From the NCBI RefSeq assembly GCF_026719745.1, contig NZ_JAPPRQ010000027.1, positions 163,116 through 227,115 on the forward strand: a DNA stretch of 64,000 nucleotides, read 5' to 3'. Below are positions 7,664 to 16,887 of the stretch, piece by piece (the stretch's first letter is position 1; each line of letters starts with the position of its first letter). A program made the translations under genes and the position numbers. The stretch comes from Clostridium sp. ZS2-4. Lineage in GTDB: Bacteria; Bacillota; Clostridia; Clostridiales; Clostridiaceae. The notes beneath the pieces are model-generated. The model had not been told where the DNA came from. It made no database searches and worked only from the letters and a program-made list of their open reading frames with translations.

Positions 7664-9601
7664 CTACTCTTGTGAAACTAATTTAGTTACTTCCATACTT
7701 AAATCTGATGTAGCCACAGATATTTCCTCAGCAGCTACTGTAACCTGTGAAGTAAGCTTAGCTGTTTCTTCAAATTTCTTATCCGCTTCTAATACCTCAT
7801 TTACTATTTTTGTTAAAATTCTTTTTATGTCTTCTGTATATGGTTTTATTTTTTCAACTTCTTTCTTTGAATTATCAGCAAGTTTCTTTACTTCATTTGC
7901 AACAACTGCAAAGCCTCTTCCTGCTTCTCCTGCCCTTGCTGCTTCTATTTCTGCATTTAATGCAAGTAAATTAGTTTGTTCTGCTATTGAATCTATTGAT
8001 GCTGCTACCTCTTGGAAATTATCTGCTATTTTTGAGGACTGCTTTATTTCTTCGATTAATTTCTTAAACTCTTCATTCTGCACTTGGAATAATTCAAGTA
8101 AATTACCTGCCATTTTAGCAACCTCTTCATTTGTTACCTCCATTTCATTTATTGTTGCTGATATATTGATTGCCGCTTCTGAATTTTTCTTATGTTTTTC
8201 TTCTATTCTTTCCTTAATTACATTTACTTCTTCTAATGCTTCTTTAGCTTTTTCAGCCTCTTCTCCTGCTCTCTTATGCTCTTCTGTAACTAATATTTCT
8301 TTATAAAAATGACAATTCTCCGCTTTGTTCAATCCATTAAATATAGCTACAGCCATATGTTCGCAATTACCATAACCACAAGCTGAACAGTTATACAAAT
8401 CACTATAAGAATACTTACCCATTGATTCATATATTTCTTTTAACTCTCTATCGCTCGGTTTTCTTATTTTATTGTTATGTGATAAATTCTTATATTCTCT
8501 TCCATAAATACCTTCTCGCCAGTATTCATTCAGTACTTTTTCAAGAGTTTTCTTTGTTCTATACTTAGAAAATAATCCTTTTTTCTTATATCTCTCAATC
8601 ATTTGTTTATTTCTTTTTTCTATTCTATTTTCTATTTCATCAGGCGACTTGTCGTGATTCAGCGTTCCCGGCCCTCCATTACATCCCATTTCACAATTTA
8701 AACAATCTAGCAGTACAGGAGCATGTCCTTGTTTTATCATCTCAGGTAACTTTTCTAAATACTCATAAATAGTATGAGTACCTTCTATTTTTCTTGTTAG
8801 CTTTACTATTTCAGGATTTTCTCTTTCTACCGTTCTCATTAATCCTCCTGGTGTAGAAAATAAAACAGCTCTTTCAGCAGGTGGATTATCATAATCAACT
8901 TCAGGATATTTACTTAATTCTATATTATTTTCTTTTAGATATTTATCAATTGATTTATATGTTATGTTATAGCAGTCTACCCCTGTTTCGTCAAATTCTC
9001 TTTTCTTTGCTAAACAAGGGGAAATTACAGCTACTTTATGATTTCTATAAGTAGAATAATATTCTTTTATCATTTTTATTGTGTGCAGCATAGGACTATC
9101 ACAAGGTGCTAAATATTCTAAAAGCTCAGGTTTATATACTTCTATATAATTCACTATTGAAGGGCACGGCTGAGCTATTACCATTTTAGGATTATTCTTA
9201 TTTATATAATTCAAGTAGGAATTTACCGTAAGTTCTGCTCCAAAGCTTACATCAAATACAGCTTCCACTCCCATATTCTTCAACCAACCATTTAAGTTTA
9301 AATACTTCTCTGGAAAATTAGCTGCTACTGCTGGTGCTGCTATAGCAACCACTTTTACTCCATTCTTTATATCTCTCATAAAGCCATCAAAATCATCTAT
9401 ATATTTTCTTGCACCATGGGTACACGCTGTGATACATTTGCCACACCCTATACACATATCTGAATTTATCTGAACATAATCTTTACTTGCATCATTGCAA
9501 TACTTTACAGGACAAGTGGTTATACAAGTATGACAATTCAAGCACTTTTCTCTATCTACTTCTATTACTTTTCTAAATGTATTTTCCAAAGCTTTCACCA
9601 T
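7664..9601 (-). CDS. [FeFe]-hydrogenase-like / methyl-accepting sensor fusion
   Basis: A 645-residue multidomain protein. Residues about 20-62 hold two [4Fe-4S] ferredoxin motifs ([12 protein letters not shown] and [11 protein letters not shown]). Residues about 85-370 form the hydrogenase large-subunit domain with H-cluster cysteines in all three signatures: 'AQPCPSIV' (about 147), 'SPCLAKK' (about 192) and '[13 protein letters not shown]' (about 299-311). A further Fe-S motif, [13 protein letters not shown], follows at about 403-415. The C-terminus (about 460-645) is a coiled-coil MCP signalling domain with the hairpin tip '[17 protein letters not shown]'. No membrane segment is visible, so it should be a cytoplasmic receptor. 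Such hydrogenases are thought to sense H2 or redox state rather than produce bulk H2. L1 departs from the catalytic TSCCP form, which supports a sensory role. The ribosome binding site is weak, so the exact start is uncertain. No maturation genes are nearby. Confidence 0.88.
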   Translation of the reverse strand: MVKALENTFRKVIEVDREKCLNCHTCITTCPVKYCNDASKDYVQINSDMCIGCGKCITACTHGARKYIDDFDGFMRDIKNGVKVVAIAAPAVAANFPEKYLNLNGWLKNMGVEAVFDVSFGAELTVNSYLNYINKNNPKMVIAQPCPSIVNYIEVYKPELLEYLAPCDSPMLHTIKMIKEYYSTYRNHKVAVISPCLAKKREFDETGVDCYNITYKSIDKYLKENNIELSKYPEVDYDNPPAERAVLFSTPGGLMRTVERENPEIVKLTRKIEGTHTIYEYLEKLPEMIKQGHAPVLLDCLNCEMGCNGGPGTLNHDKSPDEIENRIEKRNKQMIERYKKKGLFSKYRTKKTLEKVLNEYWREGIYGREYKNLSHNNKIRKPSDRELKEIYESMGKYSYSDLYNCSACGYGNCEHMAVAIFNGLNKAENCHFYKEILVTEEHKRAGEEAEKAKEALEEVNVIKERIEEKHKKNSEAAINISATINEMEVTNEEVAKMAGNLLELFQVQNEEFKKLIEEIKQSSKIADNFQEVAASIDSIAEQTNLLALNAEIEAARAGEAGRGFAVVANEVKKLADNSKKEVEKIKPYTEDIKRILTKIVNEVLEADKKFEETAKLTSQVTVAAEEISVATSDLSMEVTKLVSQE

Positions 9602-9829
9602 CCCAATTTATGTATTTATTTGATATAAATTTGTTTTTGTTAATATTTTGGTTTTTTTCATTAGTTTATGTCTTATTATTACTTAATGTAAATTTTAATG
9701 TGTTTAATTCAAATTATATCATATTTTTTAATACTTTTGAGAATATTTCAATAATTCTGTACGAATTTATTATATGATTAAAAAATTGTATTCTTAACTT
9801 GACCCAATAAGTAACTAAAAAAGTATATA
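9602..9829. other. AT-rich gap with no recognisable gene
   Basis: The stretch is very AT-rich and holds only short low-complexity reading frames. It must include the promoter of the hydrogenase-sensor gene, but I see no convincing -35/-10 pair, operator or structured RNA. Confidence 0.5.
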
Positions 9830-9893
9830 AAAAAGCCTCAAATTTGATATTGTATAGTTTTCAAACAACTCAAAATCAAAATGAGACTTCTTT
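9830..9893 (-). terminator. weak terminator after exonuclease III
   Basis: Imperfect arms (AAGCCTCAAATTTGATATTG / CAAAATCAAAATGAGACTT) with a loop of about 25 bases lie downstream of the xth stop. Confidence 0.4.
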
Positions 9894-9925
9894 TTCTATG
9901 AATAGTTATAGATAAAATTTTTTTA

Positions 9926-10678
9926 TTATTTTATGACTAACTCAATAGGACAATGATCTGATCCAAGTATATTAGAATATATGTCTGCACTTATAAGTCT
10001 ATCCTTCATTCTCTCTGACACACAAAAATAGTCTATACGCCATCCTGCATTATTAGTTCTTGCATTGAATCTATAGGACCACCAACTATATACCCCTTCT
10101 CTATCTGGATAAAAATAACGATAAGTATCTATAAATCCTGTATTTAAAAACTCAGTAAATTTATTTCTTTCTTCATCCGTAAATCCCGCATTTTTTCTAT
10201 TTGTTTTAGGATTCTTAAGGTCTATTTCCTTATGTGCAACATTCAAATCTCCACATATAATTACAGGCTTAATTCCATCTAAGACTCTTATATACTCTCT
10301 AAAGTCATCTTCCCACTGCATCCTATAATCCAGCCTGGCCAGTTTTTGCTGTGAATTAGGAGTATACACTGTCACAAAATAAAAATCATCAAACTCTAAG
10401 GTAATTACTCTTCCCTCTTTATCATGTTCATCTTTATTTATGCCATAGCTAACACCAATAGGTTTTTTTTTAGTAAATATTGCTGTACCTGAATACCCTT
10501 TTTTATCTGCATAATTCCAATACTGATAACGTCCTTCTAATTCTAAATTTATTTGTCCTTCTTGTAATTTGCTTTCTTGAATACAAAAAATATCTGCATC
10601 TACTTCTTTAAAATAATCTAAGAACCCCTTCTGAACGCAAGCCCTAATTCCATTAACATTCCATGAAATTAACTTCAT
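9926..10678 (-). CDS. xth: exodeoxyribonuclease III / AP endonuclease
   Basis: Cytosolic base-excision-repair enzyme of the exonuclease III family (250 residues) that cuts at abasic sites and degrades 3' ends. The endonuclease/exonuclease/phosphatase fold is marked by 'KLISWNVNGIRA', the metal-binding E in 'IFCIQESKLQ', 'YSGTAIFTK', the catalytic 'CGDLNVAH', and the C-terminal 'GSDHCPI' with the catalytic His. I start at the ATG at 10678 because GGGGAGGG sits just upstream; an in-frame TTG at 10699 would place that site inside the coding region. It follows the PocR-domain kinase by 27 bases in the same direction. Confidence 0.95.
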   Translation of the reverse strand: MKLISWNVNGIRACVQKGFLDYFKEVDADIFCIQESKLQEGQINLELEGRYQYWNYADKKGYSGTAIFTKKKPIGVSYGINKDEHDKEGRVITLEFDDFYFVTVYTPNSQQKLARLDYRMQWEDDFREYIRVLDGIKPVIICGDLNVAHKEIDLKNPKTNRKNAGFTDEERNKFTEFLNTGFIDTYRYFYPDREGVYSWWSYRFNARTNNAGWRIDYFCVSERMKDRLISADIYSNILGSDHCPIELVIK

Positions 10679-10705
10679 GTAGTTCCCTCCCCTTATCAAT
10701 GTGCT

Positions 10706-12550
10706 TTATACATATATATCTGAAAACTCAATTTTCACTTTTTCTATATTATTATTTTCGCTGTAACTATTATTTTCTATTTTTATATTTTGTGATAATA
10801 CTTTAACTGGTAATTCTATGATAAATTCAGTTCCTTTTTCCAACATGCTATTAACATGAATATCTCCTTCATGCATTTCAACGATAGACTTAACAAGAGC
10901 TAATCCTATACCACTTCCTTCACTTTGTCTAGATAAAGATTTATCTACTTGTATAAATCTTTCAAAAATCTGTTTCTGCTTTTCTTCTGGTATTCCAATA
11001 CCTGTATCTTTTACTGAAATAATTATACTTTGTCCCTTGTCCAAAATATTTACAAAAATTTTTCCTCCTGATTTTGTAAACTTTACAGCATTAGAAAGTA
11101 AGTTTAGCATAATTCTTTCAATTTTATCTGGATCACAAGCTAATGTTTTTTCTTCAATATCAGTATCAAATATGAGATTTATACCTATACTCTCTACATA
11201 TTCCACAACTGATAGTGTTATATCTTCAACAACCTTTACAATATCACAATTTACTAAATCTATTTTAAAGTATCCTGAATCAATTTTTGTAATATCTAAT
11301 AGATTATTAACTAATCTTATCAATCTAAAACAATTTTGTCTCATTATACCTAAATATTTTTTAGTTTTATTTTTACTATCATTATCAAATATTTCAATAT
11401 TTTTTAACATAGAATTGGTAATCTGTACTGCACTAAATATTACATTTATTGGTGTTTTCAATTCATGAGAAATGTTTGAAAAGAATTCTGTTTTCAGTCT
11501 ATCATACTCAAGCGTCTCTTCTAATAAAATAGTTTTTTCTTTTACCTTTTCATTTAATTTTTTCAAGTTTTTTCGTTCAGAAATATCTCTACAAACTTCT
11601 AAAATCAATTTTTCTCCATTATCAGTAATAGTAGTCACTACTGTCTCTACTTCTAAAATTTTTCCATCTTTCTTACGAATATATTTTTCTTCCATTAAAG
11701 GCACAAAGCCTTCTTTTTCTATGAATTTTAAATACTTTTGATAACCATCTTCATAATCTGGATGTACATCAATAAAATTTGATAATTTCTTTCCAATAAT
11801 CTGTTCTGGATTATCTATCTTAAGATACTTTGCACATACCTTATTTGCAAATAAAATAGTCTCTTTATTTCGTACAATAATACTATAAGGCAATATCTGT
11901 AAAAGATTTCTGTATTTCCCTTCACTTTCTTTAAGCTGTTCATTTGCTTTAACTAATTCATGGGTACGTTGAGCCACCCTCTTTTCTAATATTTCATTAT
12001 ACTTTTGAAGTTTTTCTTCAGCTTCTCTCTGTTTTAACTGATTCAATCCCATAGTAGAAAACATTTCTGCCAATTTTGCATAATATCTTATACAGGTTTC
12101 AAGTTTATCTTTTGAAATAATTGGGACACATGATAATGCCTCTAAATATGCATCTACATCATAGCCAAACTCAACTGCTTGTTTTCTAAAGTATTCCTCA
12201 TCAGATTCTTCCAAAAAAAAATGACCACAAAATAAATTAGCAATATGTTCTCCTTCAACTATAATAGGTGCAACTGCTTCCATAATACCATTTGGACATT
12301 TATACATATAATACTCTTCTCTTTTTTCATTTAATCTATTTACTACAGATTTATCACTTCGTCTGCACCTTACTTCACTTACTGGATTTGCTCTATGAAA
12401 TTTTGTACAAATATCCTGCCATCCTATACCGCTTAATATATTACCTTCAAGATCTAAAAGTCCATATGGAATTTTAGTTATAGCATAAAAATCACTCATA
12501 AGCTTTTCAATTTTTTCTATATCTATAATGTTCGTAACTTTGTATTTCAC
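10706..12550 (-). CDS. PocR-PAS hybrid sensor histidine kinase
   Basis: Predicted soluble sensor kinase of 614 residues with no membrane segments. The N-terminus (about 8-170) resembles the PocR ligand-binding domain: 'FYAITKIPYGLLDLEGNIL', the cysteine-containing 'FHRANPVSEVRCRRSD', and 'CPNGIMEAVAPI...FCGHFF'. A coiled coil (about 180-215), a PAS domain (about 215-330) and a HisKA helix with the His in 'NISHELKTPINVIF' (near residue 360) follow. The HATPase_c domain ends 'GSGIGLALVKSIVEMH'. PocR domains are known or proposed to bind small hydrocarbon derivatives such as propanediol. No response regulator is adjacent, so its partner is elsewhere. Translation appears to start at GTG after AAGGAG. 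Confidence 0.88.
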   Translation of the reverse strand: MKYKVTNIIDIEKIEKLMSDFYAITKIPYGLLDLEGNILSGIGWQDICTKFHRANPVSEVRCRRSDKSVVNRLNEKREEYYMYKCPNGIMEAVAPIIVEGEHIANLFCGHFFLEESDEEYFRKQAVEFGYDVDAYLEALSCVPIISKDKLETCIRYYAKLAEMFSTMGLNQLKQREAEEKLQKYNEILEKRVAQRTHELVKANEQLKESEGKYRNLLQILPYSIIVRNKETILFANKVCAKYLKIDNPEQIIGKKLSNFIDVHPDYEDGYQKYLKFIEKEGFVPLMEEKYIRKKDGKILEVETVVTTITDNGEKLILEVCRDISERKNLKKLNEKVKEKTILLEETLEYDRLKTEFFSNISHELKTPINVIFSAVQITNSMLKNIEIFDNDSKNKTKKYLGIMRQNCFRLIRLVNNLLDITKIDSGYFKIDLVNCDIVKVVEDITLSVVEYVESIGINLIFDTDIEEKTLACDPDKIERIMLNLLSNAVKFTKSGGKIFVNILDKGQSIIISVKDTGIGIPEEKQKQIFERFIQVDKSLSRQSEGSGIGLALVKSIVEMHEGDIHVNSMLEKGTEFIIELPVKVLSQNIKIENNSYSENNNIEKVKIEFSDIYV

Positions 12551-12790
12551 ACCTTTTCAGCTCCTTGTGGTCTTAAATCAAATATTGCATTATAATACTT
12601 GGTTTAAAATTTACGTTTCTTTCATAGCTTACTTAATTTTCTATACTTGTTAAATTAATTAACAATTTACATTATATCATTATTCATAATACGCCCTCAA
12701 TGGCTTTTTAAATCTTTTATAAAGTACTAATTTGTCCTCCAGTATATAGAACTATTTTATTTTCTCCATCACTAAAGTTAATCACCAGAC

Positions 12791-12858
12791 AAAAGCCATG
12801 TAGTAAATAAGCTTTCCACTATTATTTACTACATGGCTCTTAAATCAAATTTATTATT
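12791..12858. repeat. direct repeat copy 1 with hairpin, downstream of a pseudogene
   Basis: A terminator-like hairpin (AGCCATGTAGTAAATA / TATTTACTACATGGCT) is followed by CTCTTAAATCAAATTTATT. A near copy in the same orientation is at 14291-14356, so the pair brackets the decayed metallo-beta-lactamase-fold gene. Confidence 0.75.
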
Positions 12859-12859
12859 T

Positions 12860-14253
12860 TTAATGTTTATTCTTTATGGCCGTTTTTAAATATAACATTT
12901 CATCAAGCTTTTTTAATACAACTTCACTTATTTCTGTAGTACTTTGTATTTTTACACATTTTAATTGTGGATTAAATGAAGGCCTTTTCTTTAAATGAAT
13001 ATCAAGTTTCCTACATATATTTTCTGCTATATTTAATATTTCATTTTGATTATAGCTATCAGTTACTTCTATATTCCATCCACTAATTCTAGCTAATTCA
13101 TTAATCTTATTTATATTTATATTTCCTGCTTCTGGTGATATAAATGTAAGTTTCATAAACCCAATCCTTATTATACTTTTTTTATACGGTTTAAATAATT
13201 CATCTTTAAAGCCTGTCTTTTTATAAAATTCCTCTTGTATATCTGATATATCCTTTTCTCCATTTAATTTTACTATAATTTTATTTTCACCAATATGATG
13301 TGATATTTTGCTTACCAGTTCATAACCTATAAGTTCTTTTATTAACCCATCAACAGCTGCGAAATTAGTCTGTTCATTGATTTCTATATTCCATTTAAGT
13401 TCTAAACTTAAATCATGTACTTCTGTTTGTGTTGGTTCTTTATCCTGAAGCTTTTTATTTAGTTCATGTCCATTAACTGGTAAAAACATAAATAACCTTT
13501 TGTTATCCTGTTCAAAATATACAGTTTCAATAAGTAATTTTTGAATATATTCTATTTTGTCCTTACTTATAACTTTTTCTCCCCATATGCAAAGTAAGTC
13601 TTCTGATGTAAATGCTCTCTCACCATAATTATCTATTATAAACCTTCTTAATTCTTTTAATTTTTCTGCATCTATATCATCATTTCTATTCATTTTATAA
13701 TTTAAGCTCTTTCTTAACTGTTTTCTTGGTTTTATTATATTTATTTCATAAGAATCTCCTACTCTTGGTATATAAGTCCTTGTACTAGACAGAACTAGAA
13801 ACAATAATAAAAGGTTCTTTTGATTTTAATATTTCATCTCTATTATATTATCATCATATGTTGATTCAACTATTGCAACATCTGGTCTAAGTTTAGGAAA
13901 TTTAGCCCCTTCAACTGCTATTTGTGGAAATAATGAAAAATCTCCACTATAAAAAAGACTTCCTTCATCAGATATTAAATAAACACGTGCTGCTCCTGGT
14001 ATATGCCCCGCCATATAAAATATTACTTTTATATCTTCAAAAATTTTGAACTCCGTTTCAAAATTATAAGTATATGTTCTATTTAACACATCTTCTACAT
14101 TAGATTCACTATAAAGAGGTATTTCAACTTCTCTTCCATTCATAATTTTTATACTATCGTAAAGTAAAACCCTCATCAAATCCTTTGTCATGTTGTTACA
14201 ATAAATTTTGGCTAAAGGATATTCTTTTGCTATAACAGGAATGATATATTCAT
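12860..14253 (-). pseudogene. decayed metallo-beta-lactamase/beta-CASP-type hydrolase
   Basis: Remnants of one gene, read on the minus strand. Open codons from 14253 encode 'DEYIIPVIAKEYPLAKIYC' and run into a 121-residue frame (13826-14191) with metallo-beta-lactamase motifs 'GHIPGAARVYLI', 'YSGDFS' and 'DVAIVEST'. The 5' part that should carry HxHxDH is missing. A short out-of-frame patch near 13790-13820 reads 'KEPFIIVSSSV', like the beta-CASP strand before a GML turn, so most of the beta-CASP domain is deleted. A 314-residue frame (12860-13804) then supplies the C-terminal region ('YIPRVGDSYEINIIKPRKQL' onward), which I do not recognise. There are at least a 5' truncation, a large internal deletion and frameshifts, so the enzyme cannot be functional. 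Intact relatives act on RNA or DNA ends. Confidence 0.75.
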
Positions 14254-14290
14254 CTTAAATACGTCCTCTCTTTTAAATATTCTATCCTTG

Positions 14291-14356
14291 CAAAAGAGCC
14301 ATGCAGCAAATCAGGTTTCACCCGCATTTACTACATGGCTCTTAAATCAAATTTAT
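14291..14356. repeat. direct repeat copy 2 with hairpin; probable glmS terminator
   Basis: Arms AGAGCCATGCAGCAAAT and ATTTACTACATGGCTCT enclose a 14-base loop and are followed by TAAATCAAATTTATTTTTTA. It lies about 50 bases past the glmS stop, so it probably terminates glmS. The copy at 12791-12858 is nearly the same. Confidence 0.75.
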
Positions 14357-14406
14357 TTTTTACTTATACATATAACACACACTTTTTGTTATATGTATAA
14401 CTTTTC

Positions 14407-16233
14407 CTATTCTACTGTAACTGATTTAGCTAGGTTTCTTGGCTTGTCTACGTCACAGCCTTTTTCTATTGAAACATAGTAAGATAAAAGTTGTAGTGGT
14501 ATAACTGAAAGTATTGGAGCTAATATTGCCTTAACTCTTGGAATGTAGATTGCTGAATCTACAGTCTTTTCAATTACATCGTGACCTTCCATAGCTATTC
14601 CTATAACATTTGCTCCTCTTGTTTTAACTTCTTTGATATTGCTTAGCATTTTATCAAATAAGTATTCTTGAGTTGCAAGAGCTATTACCTTTGTTCCTTC
14701 TTCTATTAAAGCAATTGGTCCATGCTTTAATTCTCCACCTGCATAAGCTTCTGAATGAATATAAGATATTTCTTTAAGCTTTAATGAACCTTCCATAGCT
14801 ACTGCATAATCAAGTCCTCTTCCTAAGAAATACATATCTTTATCCATGCAGATTTTTTTAGCAAAGTCTTTAATTAAATCTTTATGATTTAAAACTTCTG
14901 CTGCTTTTTCAGAAAGATTTAAAAGTCCGCATTTTATTTTTTCTATTTCTGATTCTCTTACGCTTCCTTTATTTTCAGCAAGATATAAAGCTATTATATA
15001 CATTGCAATAAGTTGAGTTACATATGCTTTTGTTGAAGCAACAGCAATTTCTGGTCCTGCCCAAGTGTATAAAACATCATCTGCTTCTCTTGAAACTGAA
15101 CTTCCAACTACATTTGTAACAGCTATAACCCTAGCATTTTCAGCTTTAGCAAGTCTTAATGCAGCAAGTGTATCTGCTGTTTCTCCTGATTGGCTTATAA
15201 CAATCATAAGAGTTCTTTCATTTATAAGTGGTTCTCTATATCTGAATTCTGAAGCTACTTCTACTTCTACAGGTATTTTAGCAAGCTTTTCTATAGCAGT
15301 TTTACCAACCAATCCTGCATGATAAGCAGTTCCACATGCAACTATATATATTTTGTCTATGTCTGCTATTTGTTCCTTTGTAAGAGTTATACTATCTAGA
15401 CTTATTTTTTGTCCTTTAACTACTCTTGATGTTAAAGTATCTTTTATTGCCTTTGGCTGCTCATGGATTTCTTTAAGCATAAAGTGTTCATATCCACCCT
15501 TTTCAGCAGCATCTGCATCCCATGTTACATGGTATATTTCTTTTTCTATTTTTTGTTTGTTTTCATCTAGGATAGTTACTCCATTTTCATCAATAAGTAC
15601 AAATTCATTATCCTCAAGCAGATATACTTCTCTTGTGTAATTTAAAACTGCTGGTATATCTGATGCAATAAAGCTCTCACCTTCACCAACACCTACTATT
15701 AATGGACTATCTTTTCTAACGGCTATAAGTTTGTCTGGCTCATTTTTGCAAATTACTCCTACCGCATAGCTTCCTTCCATTTTCTTAATAGCCTTCATTA
15801 CTGCATCTAAAAGGTCTCCTTCATAGTAGTAATCTACAAGATGCGGTATAACCTCCGTATCTGTTTCTGATTGAAATTTATATCCTTCTGATGTTAACCA
15901 ATCTCTTAAAACAAGGTAGTTTTCAATAATACCATTATGAACTACAGCTATTGTTCCATCTCCATTAGTATGTGGATGTGAATTTACATCAGATGGTTCT
16001 CCATGAGTTGCCCATCTAGTATGTCCAATTCCTATAGCTCCATTTAAAATATGCTGGCTAAGCTTGTCTTCTAGATTAGCAAGTCTTCCCTTGCATTTCT
16101 TTACATCTATATTTCCATCTTCAATAACAGCAACTCCAGCAGAATCATATCCTCTATACTCTAACTTTGATAGTCCTTCTACTAAAATTTCTGCTGCTTT
16201 CTTATTTCCTAAATATCCAACTATTCCGCACAT
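14407..16233 (-). CDS. glmS: glutamine--fructose-6-phosphate aminotransferase
   Basis: Cytosolic enzyme that makes glucosamine-6-phosphate from fructose-6-phosphate and glutamine, the entry step to peptidoglycan amino sugars. The N-terminal glutaminase domain opens MCGIVGYLG with Cys2 as nucleophile after Met removal. Two SIS sugar-isomerase domains follow ('SQSGETADTL', 'LGRGLDYAVAMEGSLKLKE'), and the C-terminal tail 'LAKSVTVE' closes the active site. At 608 residues it is full length. GGGAG lies 8 bases before the ATG. Expression should be governed by the self-cleaving glmS ribozyme in the leader, which responds to the enzyme's product. Confidence 0.98.
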   Translation of the reverse strand: MCGIVGYLGNKKAAEILVEGLSKLEYRGYDSAGVAVIEDGNIDVKKCKGRLANLEDKLSQHILNGAIGIGHTRWATHGEPSDVNSHPHTNGDGTIAVVHNGIIENYLVLRDWLTSEGYKFQSETDTEVIPHLVDYYYEGDLLDAVMKAIKKMEGSYAVGVICKNEPDKLIAVRKDSPLIVGVGEGESFIASDIPAVLNYTREVYLLEDNEFVLIDENGVTILDENKQKIEKEIYHVTWDADAAEKGGYEHFMLKEIHEQPKAIKDTLTSRVVKGQKISLDSITLTKEQIADIDKIYIVACGTAYHAGLVGKTAIEKLAKIPVEVEVASEFRYREPLINERTLMIVISQSGETADTLAALRLAKAENARVIAVTNVVGSSVSREADDVLYTWAGPEIAVASTKAYVTQLIAMYIIALYLAENKGSVRESEIEKIKCGLLNLSEKAAEVLNHKDLIKDFAKKICMDKDMYFLGRGLDYAVAMEGSLKLKEISYIHSEAYAGGELKHGPIALIEEGTKVIALATQEYLFDKMLSNIKEVKTRGANVIGIAMEGHDVIEKTVDSAIYIPRVKAILAPILSVIPLQLLSYYVSIEKGCDVDKPRNLAKSVTVE

Positions 16234-16289
16234 AATTTATTCTCCCTTTTTAAATTAATTTTCAAATATAAGGGAAGCCTTTATTCATA

Positions 16290-16624
16290 TTCAATTTTCA
16301 GTACCCGACTGAATTTGTACTAAAAATCACTTTTCAGATTTATCAGTCTCTAACGGTAGTACTCTACCGTGGGGCATCCGCCGAATCCTCGATACTCCCC
16401 ATCCTCGTCAACTTAAGTGAGCCTCCAAATCTTTGATTTGGTAAGGCGAACTTACTCAGCAGGACTCTGCTGAGTTTCCTTTAATCTTTTAATCTTTGAT
16501 TTGGTAAGGCGAACTTACTCAAGCCTTAGCTTGAGTTTCATTTAACCTTTAAATCTCTGATTTTGTGATGATCGCTTACTCAGACGTTAGTCTGAGTTTC
16601 CTTATCACTTAAGTTCTGGCGCTT
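16290..16624 (-). ncRNA. glmS ribozyme/riboswitch with an enlarged P1
   Basis: Read on the minus strand, the cleavage-site core AAAGCGCCAGAACT is followed, after an insertion, by 'GTTGACGAGGATGGGGAGTA', 'TCGAGGATTCGGCGGATGCC' and a P4 hairpin (CGGTAG / CTACCG, 16354-16369). This is the conserved core of the glmS ribozyme, which binds glucosamine-6-phosphate as cofactor and cleaves its own mRNA. Arms AACTTAAGTG (16606-16615) and CACTTAAGTT (16410-16419) form a perfect 10-bp helix that encloses 186 bases of extra sequence. The 3' limit near 16290 is approximate, set by a GACTGA / TCAGTC pairing that extends the P4 region. Confidence 0.93.
16428..16605 (-). repeat. three tandem ~62-base hairpin repeats inside the glmS ribozyme
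   Basis: Units begin at 16428, 16491 and 16552 with AATCTTTGATTTGGTAAGGC or a close variant. Each contains one perfect hairpin: ACTCAGCAG/CTGCTGAGT (16454-16475), ACTCAAGC/GCTTGAGT (16517-16536) and ACTCAGAC/GTCTGAGT (16578-16597). Units 1 and 2 are nearly identical outside the stem, while stems differ by compensatory changes. The array sits exactly in the P1 loop. Confidence 0.9.
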
Positions 16625-16702
16625 TTATATAATTTTATTACTATCCTCCTTCCCCAAACTTACTTCTTTGAAAATTGTCTACACTTTCAAGCTTCCTTCA
16701 AT

Positions 16703-16731
16703 ATTATATTTGACATTATATTATACGTCAA
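16703..16731 (-). promoter_or_regulatory. sigma-A-type promoter for glmS
   Basis: On the minus strand TTGACG (16726-16731) and TATAAT (16703-16708) are 17 bases apart. The predicted start leaves a leader of about 70 bases before the ribozyme cleavage site. Confidence 0.8.
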
Positions 16732-16830
16732 TAAAATTAATTTTGTTTCACAATTATTTAATAATTATGAAATAAATTTTGAAAATTCATACAATATATT
16801 CCTTATAAACAAAGTACTTATAAAGTTAAA

Positions 16831-16868
16831 GTGCAGTAAATGAATTAAAAAACTTCATTTACTGCACC
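16831..16868 (-). terminator. terminator after glmM
   Basis: Stem GTGCAGTAAATGAA / TTCATTTACTGCAC, 20 bases past the glmM stop. Confidence 0.8.
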
Positions 16869-16887
16869 TAATTATTTAGTGATTACT

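Noticed and set aside
7827..8306. A 159-codon plus-strand frame opposite the MCP domain
   Set aside because: It is antisense to a conserved domain; its Ser/Phe-rich composition is the complement of the coding strand.
9577..9777. A 66-codon plus-strand reading frame at the hydrogenase-sensor start
   Set aside because: It is an AT-rich, Phe/Ile/Leu-rich frame with no ribosome binding site, and overlaps the start of a real gene.
13826..14191. The 121-codon frame as an independent small hydrolase gene
   Set aside because: It lacks the metal-binding HxHxDH start, and homologous codons continue upstream of its ATG, so it is a piece of a broken larger gene.
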